A DNA stretch of 42,937 bases from positions 1 to 42,937 of the forward strand of contig JAVBKP010000114.1 of assembly GCA_031553975.1 (NCBI GenBank), given 5' to 3'. Positions 1-9,185 of this stretch are shown here, one piece after another (within the stretch, counting starts at the first letter, position 1; each line of letters starts with the position of its first letter). The position numbers and the translations under genes were made by a program. The stretch is from JAVBKP01 sp031553975 (GTDB taxonomy: Bacteria; Bacillota; Clostridia; Peptostreptococcales; Anaerovoracaceae). Below the pieces are notes generated by a model, which saw nothing but the letters and a program-made list of their open reading frames with translations, searched no databases and was not told the origin of the DNA.

Positions 1-1722
1 GAGTATTTTGTCAGTTACTATGACTATTATCAGCCAGAGGCCTATGTGCCATCTACAGATACGTATATAGAAAAAGATTCAGCGATTAATGACGAGATTG
101 AAAAACTCCGTCACTCCGCTACGGCAGCTATCGTGGAGAGAAAAGATGTAATTATTGTAGCCAGTGTATCCTGTATCTACGGACTGGGTAGCCCAGATGA
201 CTACGAAAATCAAGTGATCTCTCTGCGTACAGGCATGGAGAAAAGTCGCAATGAGGTAATCAAAAGGCTTGTAGAGATTCAGTACAATAGGAATGACATG
301 GGATTTGAACGTGGTACATTTAGGGTGCGTGGCGATGCAGTAGATGTGTTTTTAACAGGGGCAGATGTTACCATTCGCTTAGAGTTTTTTGGAGATGAAA
401 TAGAGTCCATCAAAGAGATTAATCCCACCACTGGCGAAATCATGGGCATCCGAAATCATGTATCTATTTTCCCAGCATCCCACTACGTTTCCTCTAGAGA
501 GAATATGTATAGAGCGGCGGAGGACATAGAAAAAGAGTTAGAAGACAGGATCACTTACTTCAAAGATAGAGGCCAGCTCCTAGAAGCCCAACGGGTAGAG
601 CAGCGAGCTAGATACGATATAGAAATGCTAAAAGAAATAGGCATGTGCAAAGGCATAGAGAACTATTCAAGGCATATTACAGGACTGCCAGAAGGCACCA
701 GACCTTTTACATTGTTAGACTACTTTCCAAAGGATTTTTTAATTGTAATCGATGAATCCCATGTAATGCTTCCACAACTAAGGGCTATGTACAATGGAGA
801 CAAGGCCAGAAAGCAATCATTGGTGGACTTTGGATTTAGGCTACCGTCTGCCTTAGACAATAGGCCGCTACAATTTGAAGAGTTTCAAAAGATTGTGAAT
901 CAAATCGTCTATGTCAGTGCTACACCAGCAGTATACGAGAAAGAAGCAAGCCAAGGGGAAGTGGCAGAGCAAATTATCAGGCCAACAGGGCTTATAGATC
1001 CGCCCATTGAGATTCGCAAGTCTGAAGGGCAGATAGATGATTTAATCTCGGAGATTAATAAAGTCGTGGAAAAAGGTGAGAAAGTCTTTGTTACTACGTT
1101 GACTAAAAAAATGTCAGAAAGTCTGACAGATTATCTTAAGAATATGGGGATTAAGGTCAGATATCTTCACTCAGAGATCGAGACTTTGGAACGTATGGAA
1201 ATTATCAGGGATCTAAGATTGGGTGCCTTTGATGTGCTAGTAGGCATCAACCTTCTAAGAGAAGGACTAGACGTGCCAGAAGTATCCCTTGTTACTATAT
1301 TCGATGCGGATAAAGAAGGGTTCCTTCGTACAGAAACATCCCTGATTCAGACAATCGGTCGTGCGGCTAGAAATGTCAATGGTAGAGTCATCATGTATGC
1401 GGATAGAATCACAGGGGCAATGGAAAAGGCCATATCAGAGACCAATAGAAGACGTGGCATACAGCAGGCATACAATGAAGCCAACGGCATCACGCCACAG
1501 ACTATAAAGAAAAAAGTCAGAGAACTCATGGAGGCTACCAAAGTGGCAGAGGATGAAGACTTGTATGGCGAAGACAAAAGCATCCTAGAGATGACAAAAA
1601 AAGAGATTGCAGATTCTGTGAAGAAGCTAGAAAAAGAAATGAAAGACGCAGCCATGAACTTACAGTTCGAGCGTGCGGCACAGCTTAGAGATAGAATATT
1701 TGAATTGAAATTAAAATTGTAG
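1..1722 (+). CDS. uvrB: UvrABC system protein B, 5'-truncated by the window edge
   Basis: UvrB is the damage-verifying helicase-like subunit of nucleotide excision repair. It receives DNA from UvrA and recruits UvrC. The reading frame is open from base 1, so the gene starts upstream. The first visible residues (EYFVSYYDYYQPEAYVP) are the UvrB beta-hairpin that clamps the DNA strand. From family length about 90 N-terminal residues, including Walker A, are missing. Of the 573 visible residues, YVSATP lies near 303, the helicase motif V/VI block (INLLREGLDVPE to TIGRAARN) near 416-458, and the C-terminal UVR domain that binds UvrC near 540-570 (FERAAQLRDRIFELK). uvrA follows after 10 bases, so the two are surely cotranscribed. 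Identification is certain. Confidence 0.98.
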   Translation, partial: EYFVSYYDYYQPEAYVPSTDTYIEKDSAINDEIEKLRHSATAAIVERKDVIIVASVSCIYGLGSPDDYENQVISLRTGMEKSRNEVIKRLVEIQYNRNDMGFERGTFRVRGDAVDVFLTGADVTIRLEFFGDEIESIKEINPTTGEIMGIRNHVSIFPASHYVSSRENMYRAAEDIEKELEDRITYFKDRGQLLEAQRVEQRARYDIEMLKEIGMCKGIENYSRHITGLPEGTRPFTLLDYFPKDFLIVIDESHVMLPQLRAMYNGDKARKQSLVDFGFRLPSALDNRPLQFEEFQKIVNQIVYVSATPAVYEKEASQGEVAEQIIRPTGLIDPPIEIRKSEGQIDDLISEINKVVEKGEKVFVTTLTKKMSESLTDYLKNMGIKVRYLHSEIETLERMEIIRDLRLGAFDVLVGINLLREGLDVPEVSLVTIFDADKEGFLRTETSLIQTIGRAARNVNGRVIMYADRITGAMEKAISETNRRRGIQQAYNEANGITPQTIKKKVRELMEATKVAEDEDLYGEDKSILEMTKKEIADSVKKLEKEMKDAAMNLQFERAAQLRDRIFELKLKL

Positions 1723-1732
1723 AGGATATATG

Positions 1733-4633
1733 ATGAGCAGAAACTCAATACGGATAAAAGGTGCCAAGGAGCACAACTTAAAGAACATAGATGTAGAGAT
1801 ACCTAGAGATAAGATGGTGGTAATCACTGGATTATCTGGTTCAGGTAAATCATCTCTAGCATTTGACACAATATATGCAGAGGGCCAAAGACGATATGTG
1901 GAAAGCCTCTCAGCATATGCAAGGCAGTTCCTAGGGCAAATGGAAAAGCCCAATGTGGAGTACATTGAGGGACTATCTCCTTCTATTTCTATAGACCAGA
2001 AAACCACTAGCAAAAACCCTAGGTCCACGGTAGGAACCACTACGGAGATACATGACTATTTGAGACTTTTGTTTGCGAGAATCGGGGTGCCTCACTGCCC
2101 AGAATGTGGCAAAGAGATTGCCATGCAGACTATTGATCAGATTGTGGATCAGATTATGGCATTGCCCGAAGGTACTAGAATATTGGTACTAGCTCCCGTG
2201 ATCCGTGACCGCAAAGGTGAACATGAAAAAGTGGTTTCTCGTATCAAAAGAGAAGGATTTTCTCGGGCCAGGATAGACGGTACCGTTGTTAATATAGGCG
2301 AGGAAGAAGTAAAACTGACAAAAACCAACAAACATAGCATTGAGATTGTCGTTGATAGGATTACAATAAAGCCAGACATACAAAGTCGTTTAAATGATGC
2401 GGTGGAGCTAGCCATTAACCACGGTGAAGGGTTAGTCATTGTCAATGTAGTGAGAGATAAAGACCCCAACGAAGCCGAGGATGGCAAGAAGAAAAAAAAG
2501 CTAAAAATGGAAACAGATAACAATCCAGATGATATTTTGTTCAGCACTAAGTTTTCATGCCCAGAGCATGGCACCAGCATAGAAGAACTAGAACCGAGAA
2601 TGTTTTCATTTAACAGTCCGTTTGGTGCATGTACAGAGTGTAAAGGACTTGGATTTATCCAACGTGTGGATCCTGATTTAATTGTAGAAGACGAAACTTT
2701 GACACTAGAGGACGGTGCATTAGGAGGGATTTTTTCATCTTTTGAAGAGGGGACTTACTACTATAAAATAATTGAGGCTCTTGCAGTCGCCCATAATGCA
2801 GATTTAAGGAATACCCAATATAGACATCTGCCCGAGAGTTTCAAGCAGCAATTGCTTTGGGGGACCAAAGGTAGGAAGATAAGCTATTACTATGAGAGCA
2901 AAAGTGGACATTTCAAATCCCAGATGAACCATACCTTTGAAGGGGTTATTCCTAACCTTGAGAGAAGATATATGGACACGGGATCTGACTATATCAAGGA
3001 CAAAATAGAGCAGTACATGAGTCTAAATGCTTGTGAACACTGTGGTGGGCAGCGTCTAAAACCAGAAGTGCTTGGTGTGACCATCAACAATAAGAACATT
3101 GCAGATTTTTCTGATATGGCTATTCGTGATGCCCTTGATTTTGTAAACGGCTTAACCCTTACAAAAAAAGAAACTATCATTGGAGAGCAGATATTAAAAG
3201 AGATTAAGGCGCGTTTAGGATTTTTAGTAGATGTAGGGCTTAATTACCTAACCTTGTCTAGAGCGGCAGGCACATTGTCGGGTGGAGAATCCCAACGTAT
3301 TAGGTTAGCAACCCAAATAGGATCAAGCTTGATGGGTGTTCTATATATTTTGGATGAGCCTAGTATTGGACTTCACCAAAAGGACAATGAAAAGTTATTA
3401 AAAACCTTAAGGCATCTCACTGACATAGGCAATACATTGATCATCGTAGAGCATGATGAGGATACCATGGCCACGGCTGACCACATCATAGATATTGGAC
3501 CGGGGGCTGGCGTTCATGGCGGTGAAATCATAGCGGAAGGTGATATTGAGGCGATTAAGAAAAATAAAAATTCTATTACAGGGCAATATTTAAGCGGTGC
3601 TGTGAAGATAGAAGTGCCAGCAGTAAGAAGAAAAGGCAATGGCAAATCTATTAAGATCATTGGAGCCACAGAAAACAACTTAAAGAATGTAGATGCAGAA
3701 TTCCCGCTGGGGACATTCACCAGCGTAACAGGTGTATCTGGCTCAGGGAAAAGCAGCTTGATCAATGAGATTTTATATAAAAGCCTAGCGGCGAAGATCA
3801 ATAGGGCCAAAGTAAAAGCAGGAAAACACAAAGAAATCTCTGGAATAGAGAATATCGATAAAATAATCGATATTGACCAATCACCTATTGGACGTACGCC
3901 TAGATCAAACCCAGCTACGTATACAGGGCTATTCACGCCAATCAGAGACCTTTTTGCCTCATTGCCAGAATCTAAAATGAGAGGGTATGCCAAGGGCAGA
4001 TTTAGCTTTAATGTCAGTGGCGGACGATGTGAAGCATGTGGTGGAGATGGCATCATAAAGATCGAGATGCATTTCCTTCCGGATGTATATGTGCCTTGTG
4101 AAGTATGTAAAGGCAAAAGATATAATAGGGAAACTTTAGAAGTAAAGTACAAAAATAAAAACATTTATGATATACTGGATATGAATGTTGAAGAGGGTGT
4201 TGAATTCTTTAAAAACATTCCGAGCATACATCGCCAACTGGTAACTTTGAATGAAGTAGGTCTAGGCTATATCAAACTTGGACAACCTTCTACCCAGTTA
4301 TCTGGTGGTGAAGCACAGCGTATAAAATTAGCCTCAGAACTATCTAAACGTAGTACAGGCAAAACCCTATACATTTTAGATGAACCTACCACTGGTTTGC
4401 ATTTTGCCGACGTCCACAAACTTATTCAAGTTTTGGAAAGATTGGTAGAATCAGGAAATACTGTGGTGGTTATTGAACATAACCTTGACGTGATAAAAGT
4501 AAGCGATCACATCATCGACCTTGGACCTGACGGTGGGGACAAAGGTGGTACGGTACTTTGTGTAGGAACACCTGAAGAAATTGCTAAAAATAAAACCTCA
4601 TATACAGGAGAATTTTTAAGAAAACTATTGTAG
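1733..4633 (+). CDS. uvrA: UvrABC system protein A (excinuclease ATPase)
   Basis: UvrA is the dimeric ABC ATPase that finds bulky DNA lesions and loads UvrB. Two nucleotide-binding sites are visible: Walker A GLSGSGKSS near residue 33 and GVSGSGKSS near 667, with signatures LSGGESQRIRLA and LSGGEAQRIKLA and Walker B ILDEPS/ILDEPT. Zinc-binding cysteine pairs are present (CPECGKE; CEACGGDG with CEVCKGK). The protein is 966 residues against a usual ~940; a lysine-rich insert (GKKKKKLKME) near residue 255 accounts for part of the excess. ATG occurs twice in a row (1730 and 1733); AGAGGA at 1721-1726 gives better spacing to 1733. It is in an operon with uvrB. Confidence 0.98.
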   Translation: MSRNSIRIKGAKEHNLKNIDVEIPRDKMVVITGLSGSGKSSLAFDTIYAEGQRRYVESLSAYARQFLGQMEKPNVEYIEGLSPSISIDQKTTSKNPRSTVGTTTEIHDYLRLLFARIGVPHCPECGKEIAMQTIDQIVDQIMALPEGTRILVLAPVIRDRKGEHEKVVSRIKREGFSRARIDGTVVNIGEEEVKLTKTNKHSIEIVVDRITIKPDIQSRLNDAVELAINHGEGLVIVNVVRDKDPNEAEDGKKKKKLKMETDNNPDDILFSTKFSCPEHGTSIEELEPRMFSFNSPFGACTECKGLGFIQRVDPDLIVEDETLTLEDGALGGIFSSFEEGTYYYKIIEALAVAHNADLRNTQYRHLPESFKQQLLWGTKGRKISYYYESKSGHFKSQMNHTFEGVIPNLERRYMDTGSDYIKDKIEQYMSLNACEHCGGQRLKPEVLGVTINNKNIADFSDMAIRDALDFVNGLTLTKKETIIGEQILKEIKARLGFLVDVGLNYLTLSRAAGTLSGGESQRIRLATQIGSSLMGVLYILDEPSIGLHQKDNEKLLKTLRHLTDIGNTLIIVEHDEDTMATADHIIDIGPGAGVHGGEIIAEGDIEAIKKNKNSITGQYLSGAVKIEVPAVRRKGNGKSIKIIGATENNLKNVDAEFPLGTFTSVTGVSGSGKSSLINEILYKSLAAKINRAKVKAGKHKEISGIENIDKIIDIDQSPIGRTPRSNPATYTGLFTPIRDLFASLPESKMRGYAKGRFSFNVSGGRCEACGGDGIIKIEMHFLPDVYVPCEVCKGKRYNRETLEVKYKNKNIYDILDMNVEEGVEFFKNIPSIHRQLVTLNEVGLGYIKLGQPSTQLSGGEAQRIKLASELSKRSTGKTLYILDEPTTGLHFADVHKLIQVLERLVESGNTVVVIEHNLDVIKVSDHIIDLGPDGGDKGGTVLCVGTPEEIAKNKTSYTGEFLRKLL

Positions 4634-4640
4634 GTATAAT

Positions 4641-5546
4641 ATGATATCAAATGTCCAAAAGAGAGTTACTTATATATTAGCCATACTATTACTGCTAATA
4701 TGGGGATTGGATTTCGTTATCTGCAAAGCAGCGCTATCCTACTTTGAGCCAATGATTCTTTTGACTTTAAAGTACGCCATAGGAATATTTGTGGTTATTG
4801 TCATAAAGCTGATAAAAACCCCAAAGACCATGATTAAGCCAAAGCATATACCAATATTTTTTTTATGCGCCCTCATGGGGGAAATAGGATATTTTGGACT
4901 GGAATACTCTGCTATAAAGGTCATGCCAGTGGCGCTAGTGACTGTAATATTAGCATTTGTACCTATTTTTTCAATACTGATAGAGAGGGTGGTGTTTAAA
5001 CAAAAAATACATTACTCTATTGTTTTTGGGATTATAATTTCAGTGCTAGGTGTAGGAATTATCGTAGGACCTCACTTTGGTGGACTAGGATCAAAGAGTA
5101 TTATAGGCCTTGTGATGGCATTTGCGGCGGCGTTTTTGTGGAGTGCATATAACTTCTTGACAGAATCCTTACAAAATGAATACGACGACTCAACCATCAC
5201 ACTGTTTCAAGTGGTAGCGGCGCTTTGCATCATGGCGCCCTATGCCATATGGAGGCAGCCTGACTTTTCAGGCGTGTCCACAGAGATATTAATTGGAGTC
5301 ATATATTTAGGCATATTTGGCACGGGCGTAGCTTATTTAATATACATAAGGATAATAAACCATTTAGGATCAACTACGGCGGCCTTATTTGCCAACTTTT
5401 TGCCGCTATCCTCAGCCATATTGGCATGGATGGTACTAGGAGAAAAACTCTCACTAATACAAGCTATAGGAGCAATTATTGTGGTTGTGAGCACAACCTA
5501 TGTAATAAAAAAGAAAGACAAAATGGTAAAAAATGAAAAATCATAA
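4641..5546 (+). CDS. EamA/DMT-family transporter
   Basis: This 301-residue hydrophobic protein shows the two-times-five transmembrane-helix layout of the drug/metabolite transporter (EamA) superfamily. The first repeat begins LLLIWGLDFVICKAAL and the second begins with GLVMAFAAAFLWSAYNFLTE near residue 155. The C-terminus is short and basic (KKKDKMVKNEKS). Members export or import small metabolites, and the substrate cannot be read from the sequence. It starts 7 bases after uvrA. Its last 14 bases overlap pncB, so it is probably translated from the same mRNA, but I see no functional link to DNA repair. Confidence 0.85.
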   Translation: MISNVQKRVTYILAILLLLIWGLDFVICKAALSYFEPMILLTLKYAIGIFVVIVIKLIKTPKTMIKPKHIPIFFLCALMGEIGYFGLEYSAIKVMPVALVTVILAFVPIFSILIERVVFKQKIHYSIVFGIIISVLGVGIIVGPHFGGLGSKSIIGLVMAFAAAFLWSAYNFLTESLQNEYDDSTITLFQVVAALCIMAPYAIWRQPDFSGVSTEILIGVIYLGIFGTGVAYLIYIRIINHLGSTTAALFANFLPLSSAILAWMVLGEKLSLIQAIGAIIVVVSTTYVIKKKDKMVKNEKS

Positions 5547-6972
5547 ATTGAATTTGACTATGTTGACGGATTTCTATGAGCTTACCATGGCAAATGGATA
5601 TTTTGAAGAAGGAATGGAAGATACCATTGCTTGCTTTGACATGTTTTTTAGAAAAAATCCAGATGGAGCGGGTTTTTCTATATTCGCTGGACTGGAGCAG
5701 TTAATTGATTATATAGTGAATTTGAGATTTGAAGAATCAGATATTGAATATCTTCGCAGCAAAGACATATTTTCGGAAAAATTCTTGACATACTTAGAGA
5801 GTTTTAAGTTTGAATGTGACGTGTACTCAGTACGAGAGGGCACACCGATATTTCCAGGAGAACCTTTAATAACAGTAAGAGGGCCTATCATACAAGCACA
5901 GCTAATAGAGACAGCCATGTTACTTTTAATCAATCATCAAAGCCTAATTGCTACCAAAGCCAATAGGGTTGTTAGAGCAGCACAGGGAAAAGATGTATTG
6001 GAATTTGGAACTAGACGGGCTCAGGGCGCTAGTGGCGCTATTTATGGTGCTAGGGCAGCGTATATCGCTGGTTGTGTAGGTACAGCCTGTGTAATAGCTG
6101 ATAAAGATATGGGTATTCCAGCGTCAGGGACCATGGCTCATAGCTGGGTACAGATTTTTGACTCGGAATTAGAAGCCTTCAGAAAATACGCAGAAGTCTT
6201 TCCAAATCATTGTACATTTTTGGTGGACACATATAATGTTTTAAAATCAGGTGTCCCTAACGCCATTAAGGTGTTTGATGAGGCAAAACCAGCTAAGAAA
6301 GGTATTCGAATAGATAGTGGAGATTTGACGTATCTTTCTAAAGAGGCACGTAAGATGCTTGATGCGGCAGGCCATACGGATTGCAAAATTGTTGCATCCA
6401 ATTCTCTCGACGAGCATTTAATCACAGATGTGTTACAGCAAGGTGCTCAAATTGATGTTTTTGGTGTTGGAGAAAGAATGATTACATCAAAATCTGAACC
6501 AGTCTTTGGAGGGGTATACAAGCTTGTGGCCATCGAAAAAGATGGAAAGACAATCCCGAAGATTAAAATAAGTGAAAATATAGGCAAAATAACAAATCCT
6601 GGAATTAAAAAACTCTATAGGCTGTATGACAAGAACACGGGGATAGCCATGGGTGACGTGATTTCCCTAGAAGAAGAAGCGTTTATTGACGCAAGTCAGC
6701 CATATGAGATGTTCGATCCAGAGTTTACATGGAAAAAGAAAAAAATAGAAAATTTTCAAATATTAGAGTTGCAGGAAAAGATTTTTGAGAAGGGGGAACT
6801 TGTATACAAGAGCCCGACAATAGATGAGATTAGGAAATTCTGCAAAGCGCAGGTGGATACCTTATGGTATACGGTGTTGCGGTTCGAGAATCCGCACAAG
6901 TATTATGTGGACTTATCACAAGGCCTTTGGAATATGAAACAGGACTTAATCAAAGAGCATTCAAATATATAG
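5533..6972 (+). CDS. pncB: Nicotinate phosphoribosyltransferase
   Basis: Cytosolic enzyme of the NAD salvage (Preiss-Handler) pathway, joining nicotinate and PRPP to form nicotinate mononucleotide at the cost of ATP. The 479 residues have the family start (LTMLTDFYELTMANGYFEEG), a FGTRRAQG block near 157, the GTMAHSWVQ motif near 199 and the DSGDL strand near 257. The length fits the longer Firmicutes form. The start overlaps the transporter gene by 14 bases, which suggests translational coupling. No terminator is visible before buk, 31 bases downstream. Confidence 0.95.
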   Translation: MKNHKLNLTMLTDFYELTMANGYFEEGMEDTIACFDMFFRKNPDGAGFSIFAGLEQLIDYIVNLRFEESDIEYLRSKDIFSEKFLTYLESFKFECDVYSVREGTPIFPGEPLITVRGPIIQAQLIETAMLLLINHQSLIATKANRVVRAAQGKDVLEFGTRRAQGASGAIYGARAAYIAGCVGTACVIADKDMGIPASGTMAHSWVQIFDSELEAFRKYAEVFPNHCTFLVDTYNVLKSGVPNAIKVFDEAKPAKKGIRIDSGDLTYLSKEARKMLDAAGHTDCKIVASNSLDEHLITDVLQQGAQIDVFGVGERMITSKSEPVFGGVYKLVAIEKDGKTIPKIKISENIGKITNPGIKKLYRLYDKNTGIAMGDVISLEEEAFIDASQPYEMFDPEFTWKKKKIENFQILELQEKIFEKGELVYKSPTIDEIRKFCKAQVDTLWYTVLRFENPHKYYVDLSQGLWNMKQDLIKEHSNI

Positions 6973-7003
6973 TGAGTTATTTATAGTTTAAAGGAGAAAA
7001 GAC

Positions 7004-8065
7004 ATGTACAAAATTCTAACAATTAATCCGGGTTCTACATCGACAAAGATCGGCGTGTTTGAAGATGAAAAATTAGTCTTAGAGGAGACACTAAGACACG
7101 AGGCAGAAGATCTAAAAGATTTTGTGAAAATCACAGATCAGTATGAATTCAGAAAATCTTTGATTGTTGCCTTTTTAAAGAAAAACGATGTTGAATTGAC
7201 CTCTCTTGATGCAATTGTGGGAAGAGGCGGATTGATGAAATCCGTTAAAAGTGGTACATATGAAGTAAATCCAGATATGATTGAAGACTTAAAAGTGGGC
7301 GTGAATGGGCAACATGCCTCTAATCTTGGCGGAATCATAGCAGATGCACTTGCAAAAGAGATTGGCAAAAAAGCATACATCGTAGATCCAGTTGTGGTTG
7401 ATGAGGTAGATGAAATTGCTAGAATCACTGGGGCCCCCGGATTAGAAAGACAAAGTATGTTCCATGCTCTCAATCAAAAAGCTGTGGCTAGAAAAGTAGC
7501 AAAAGGGCTGGACAAACAGTACAACGAAGTAAACTTAATTGTAGCGCACTTGGGTGGAGGCATATCTGTTGGTGCCCACCAAAAGGGTCGCGTAATAGAT
7601 GTAAATAACGCACTAATGGGAGATGGACCATTTTCGCCAGAAAGAGCAGGAGATATTCCTACGGGAAAATTGGTAGATTTTTGTTTCTCAGGATTAACCA
7701 AAAAAGAAGTACAGAAAAAATTAGTAGGTGATGCTGGATTTGTTGCCCATCTAGGCACCAATAGTGGTATCGAAGTGGAAAAGATGGTTGCTTCTGGAGA
7801 TGCACATGCTAAGTTGATTTTCGAAGCTATGGGATATAATGTGGCAAAAGAAATCGGCTCTTGTTCCACTGTTCTAAGTGGACAGGTGGACAGAATAGTT
7901 TTAACAGGTGGTATTGCATATAGTAAAACTCTTACAGACTACATCACTTCGCGTGTTAAACACATTGCAGAAGTTGTGGTGGTGCCAGGTGAGGAAGAGC
8001 TTCCTGCACTAGCAGAAGGTGGACTACGTGTACTTCGTGGAGAAGAAGCTGCAAAGCAATATTAA
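7004..8065 (+). CDS. buk: Butyrate kinase (or branched-chain fatty acid kinase)
   Basis: Acetate-kinase-superfamily enzyme that makes butyrate and ATP from butyryl phosphate. Visible motifs are the N-terminal phosphate loop NPGSTSTKIGVFE (about residues 6-18), the central LIVAHLGGGISVG segment near 180 and the adenosine-binding VLTGGIAYS near 302. Length (353) is normal for Buk. AAAGGAG precedes the ATG. There is no phosphotransbutyrylase gene beside it. Instead two branched-chain aminotransferases follow directly, so isobutyryl or isovaleryl phosphate is a possible substrate; this last point is inferred from context only. Confidence 0.93.
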   Translation: MYKILTINPGSTSTKIGVFEDEKLVLEETLRHEAEDLKDFVKITDQYEFRKSLIVAFLKKNDVELTSLDAIVGRGGLMKSVKSGTYEVNPDMIEDLKVGVNGQHASNLGGIIADALAKEIGKKAYIVDPVVVDEVDEIARITGAPGLERQSMFHALNQKAVARKVAKGLDKQYNEVNLIVAHLGGGISVGAHQKGRVIDVNNALMGDGPFSPERAGDIPTGKLVDFCFSGLTKKEVQKKLVGDAGFVAHLGTNSGIEVEKMVASGDAHAKLIFEAMGYNVAKEIGSCSTVLSGQVDRIVLTGGIAYSKTLTDYITSRVKHIAEVVVVPGEEELPALAEGGLRVLRGEEAAKQY

Positions 8066-8099
8066 ATATAGTTCATAGTTAAAAATGGAGGAATGTCAA

Positions 8100-9173
8100 A
8101 TGACGTACAAATTTGCTGTGATCAAAACTACGAATCCAAAACCTAAGCCAGATGAAAGCACATTAGAATTTGGTACAACATTCACCGATCATATGTTCAT
8201 TATGGATTACAACTCGAAAGAGGGGTGGCATAATGGACAAGTGGTTCCATACGGAAAGCTTTTATTGGACCCCGCTACTTCTGTATTTCATTATGGACAA
8301 GAGATGTTTGAAGGGCTAAAAGCGTATAGAGACCATCAGGACACTGAGAAGGTATACCTTTTCAGACCAGAAATGAACGCAAGAAGAACAAATGCTACAA
8401 ACCAGCGGATGTGCATGCCACAAATCTCAGAAGAATTATATGTTGCGGCAGTTAAAACTGTGGTAGATGTGGATAGAGACTGGGTGCCATCTTATGCAGG
8501 TACGTCTTTATATATCAGACCTTTTATGATAGCTACAGATGTAGACCTAGAAGTAAGAGCGTCAGATTCATATAAGTTTATTATCGTACTTAGTCCTGTT
8601 GGGCCATACTACAAATCAGGATTCGGACCAACGAAGATATATGTAGAGCAAAAATATGTTCGTGCTGTAGTAGGCGGAACCGGATTTGCTAAAGTAGGTG
8701 GCAACTATGTAGCCAGCCTAAAGGCACAAGTAGATGCAAAAGAGAAGAATTACTATCAAGTATTATGGTTAGATGGTGTTGATCGCAAATATGTAGAAGA
8801 AGTCGGGACTTCCAATGCGTTTTTCGTTATCAATGGTGAGGTTATTACATCCCCACTAACAGGATCTATCTTGCCAGGCATTACCAGAGATTCCTCCATC
8901 AACCTCCTCAAAAGCTGGGGCGTAAAAGTGTCGGAGAGAAAACTTTCTATCCAAGAGGTTTACGATGCTCACGCAGCAGGTAAGCTGGATGAGGCATTTG
9001 CCACTGGAACTGCTGCCATCATATCTCCCGTGGGAGAGCTTTGTTGGGAAGATAAAGTTATTACATTGAGTGACTTTAAGGTAGGGCCGTTAGCCCAAAG
9101 ACTTTATGACACTATTACTGGCATCCAAACAGGTAAAATGAATGATGACTTTAACTGGACAGCAGAAGTATAG
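8100..9173 (+). CDS. ilvE: Branched-chain amino acid aminotransferase, copy 1
   Basis: PLP-dependent fold-type IV aminotransferase that interconverts Leu, Ile or Val with their 2-oxoacids, using 2-oxoglutarate/glutamate. Motifs: FHYGQEMFEGLKAYR near 65, SLYIRPFMIAT near 136, the PLP lysine in AKVGGNY near 196, EVGTSNAFF near 237 and GTAAIISPVG near 306. An in-frame ATG lies at 8085, but GGAGG at 8087-8091 sits just ahead of the ATG at 8100, giving 357 residues. Copy 1 departs from the usual family pattern after LFRPE (RRTNATNQRMCMPQ), where copy 2 is more typical. It is followed by copy 2 after 12 bases. Confidence 0.93.
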   Translation: MTYKFAVIKTTNPKPKPDESTLEFGTTFTDHMFIMDYNSKEGWHNGQVVPYGKLLLDPATSVFHYGQEMFEGLKAYRDHQDTEKVYLFRPEMNARRTNATNQRMCMPQISEELYVAAVKTVVDVDRDWVPSYAGTSLYIRPFMIATDVDLEVRASDSYKFIIVLSPVGPYYKSGFGPTKIYVEQKYVRAVVGGTGFAKVGGNYVASLKAQVDAKEKNYYQVLWLDGVDRKYVEEVGTSNAFFVINGEVITSPLTGSILPGITRDSSINLLKSWGVKVSERKLSIQEVYDAHAAGKLDEAFATGTAAIISPVGELCWEDKVITLSDFKVGPLAQRLYDTITGIQTGKMNDDFNWTAEV

Positions 9174-9185
9174 GAGGGGATGGTT

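Noticed and set aside
3514..4164. Long minus-strand open frame opposite uvrA (216 residues), and similar frames opposite other genes
   Set aside because: They are antisense shadows of conserved genes, with hydrophobic random composition and no ribosome binding sites.
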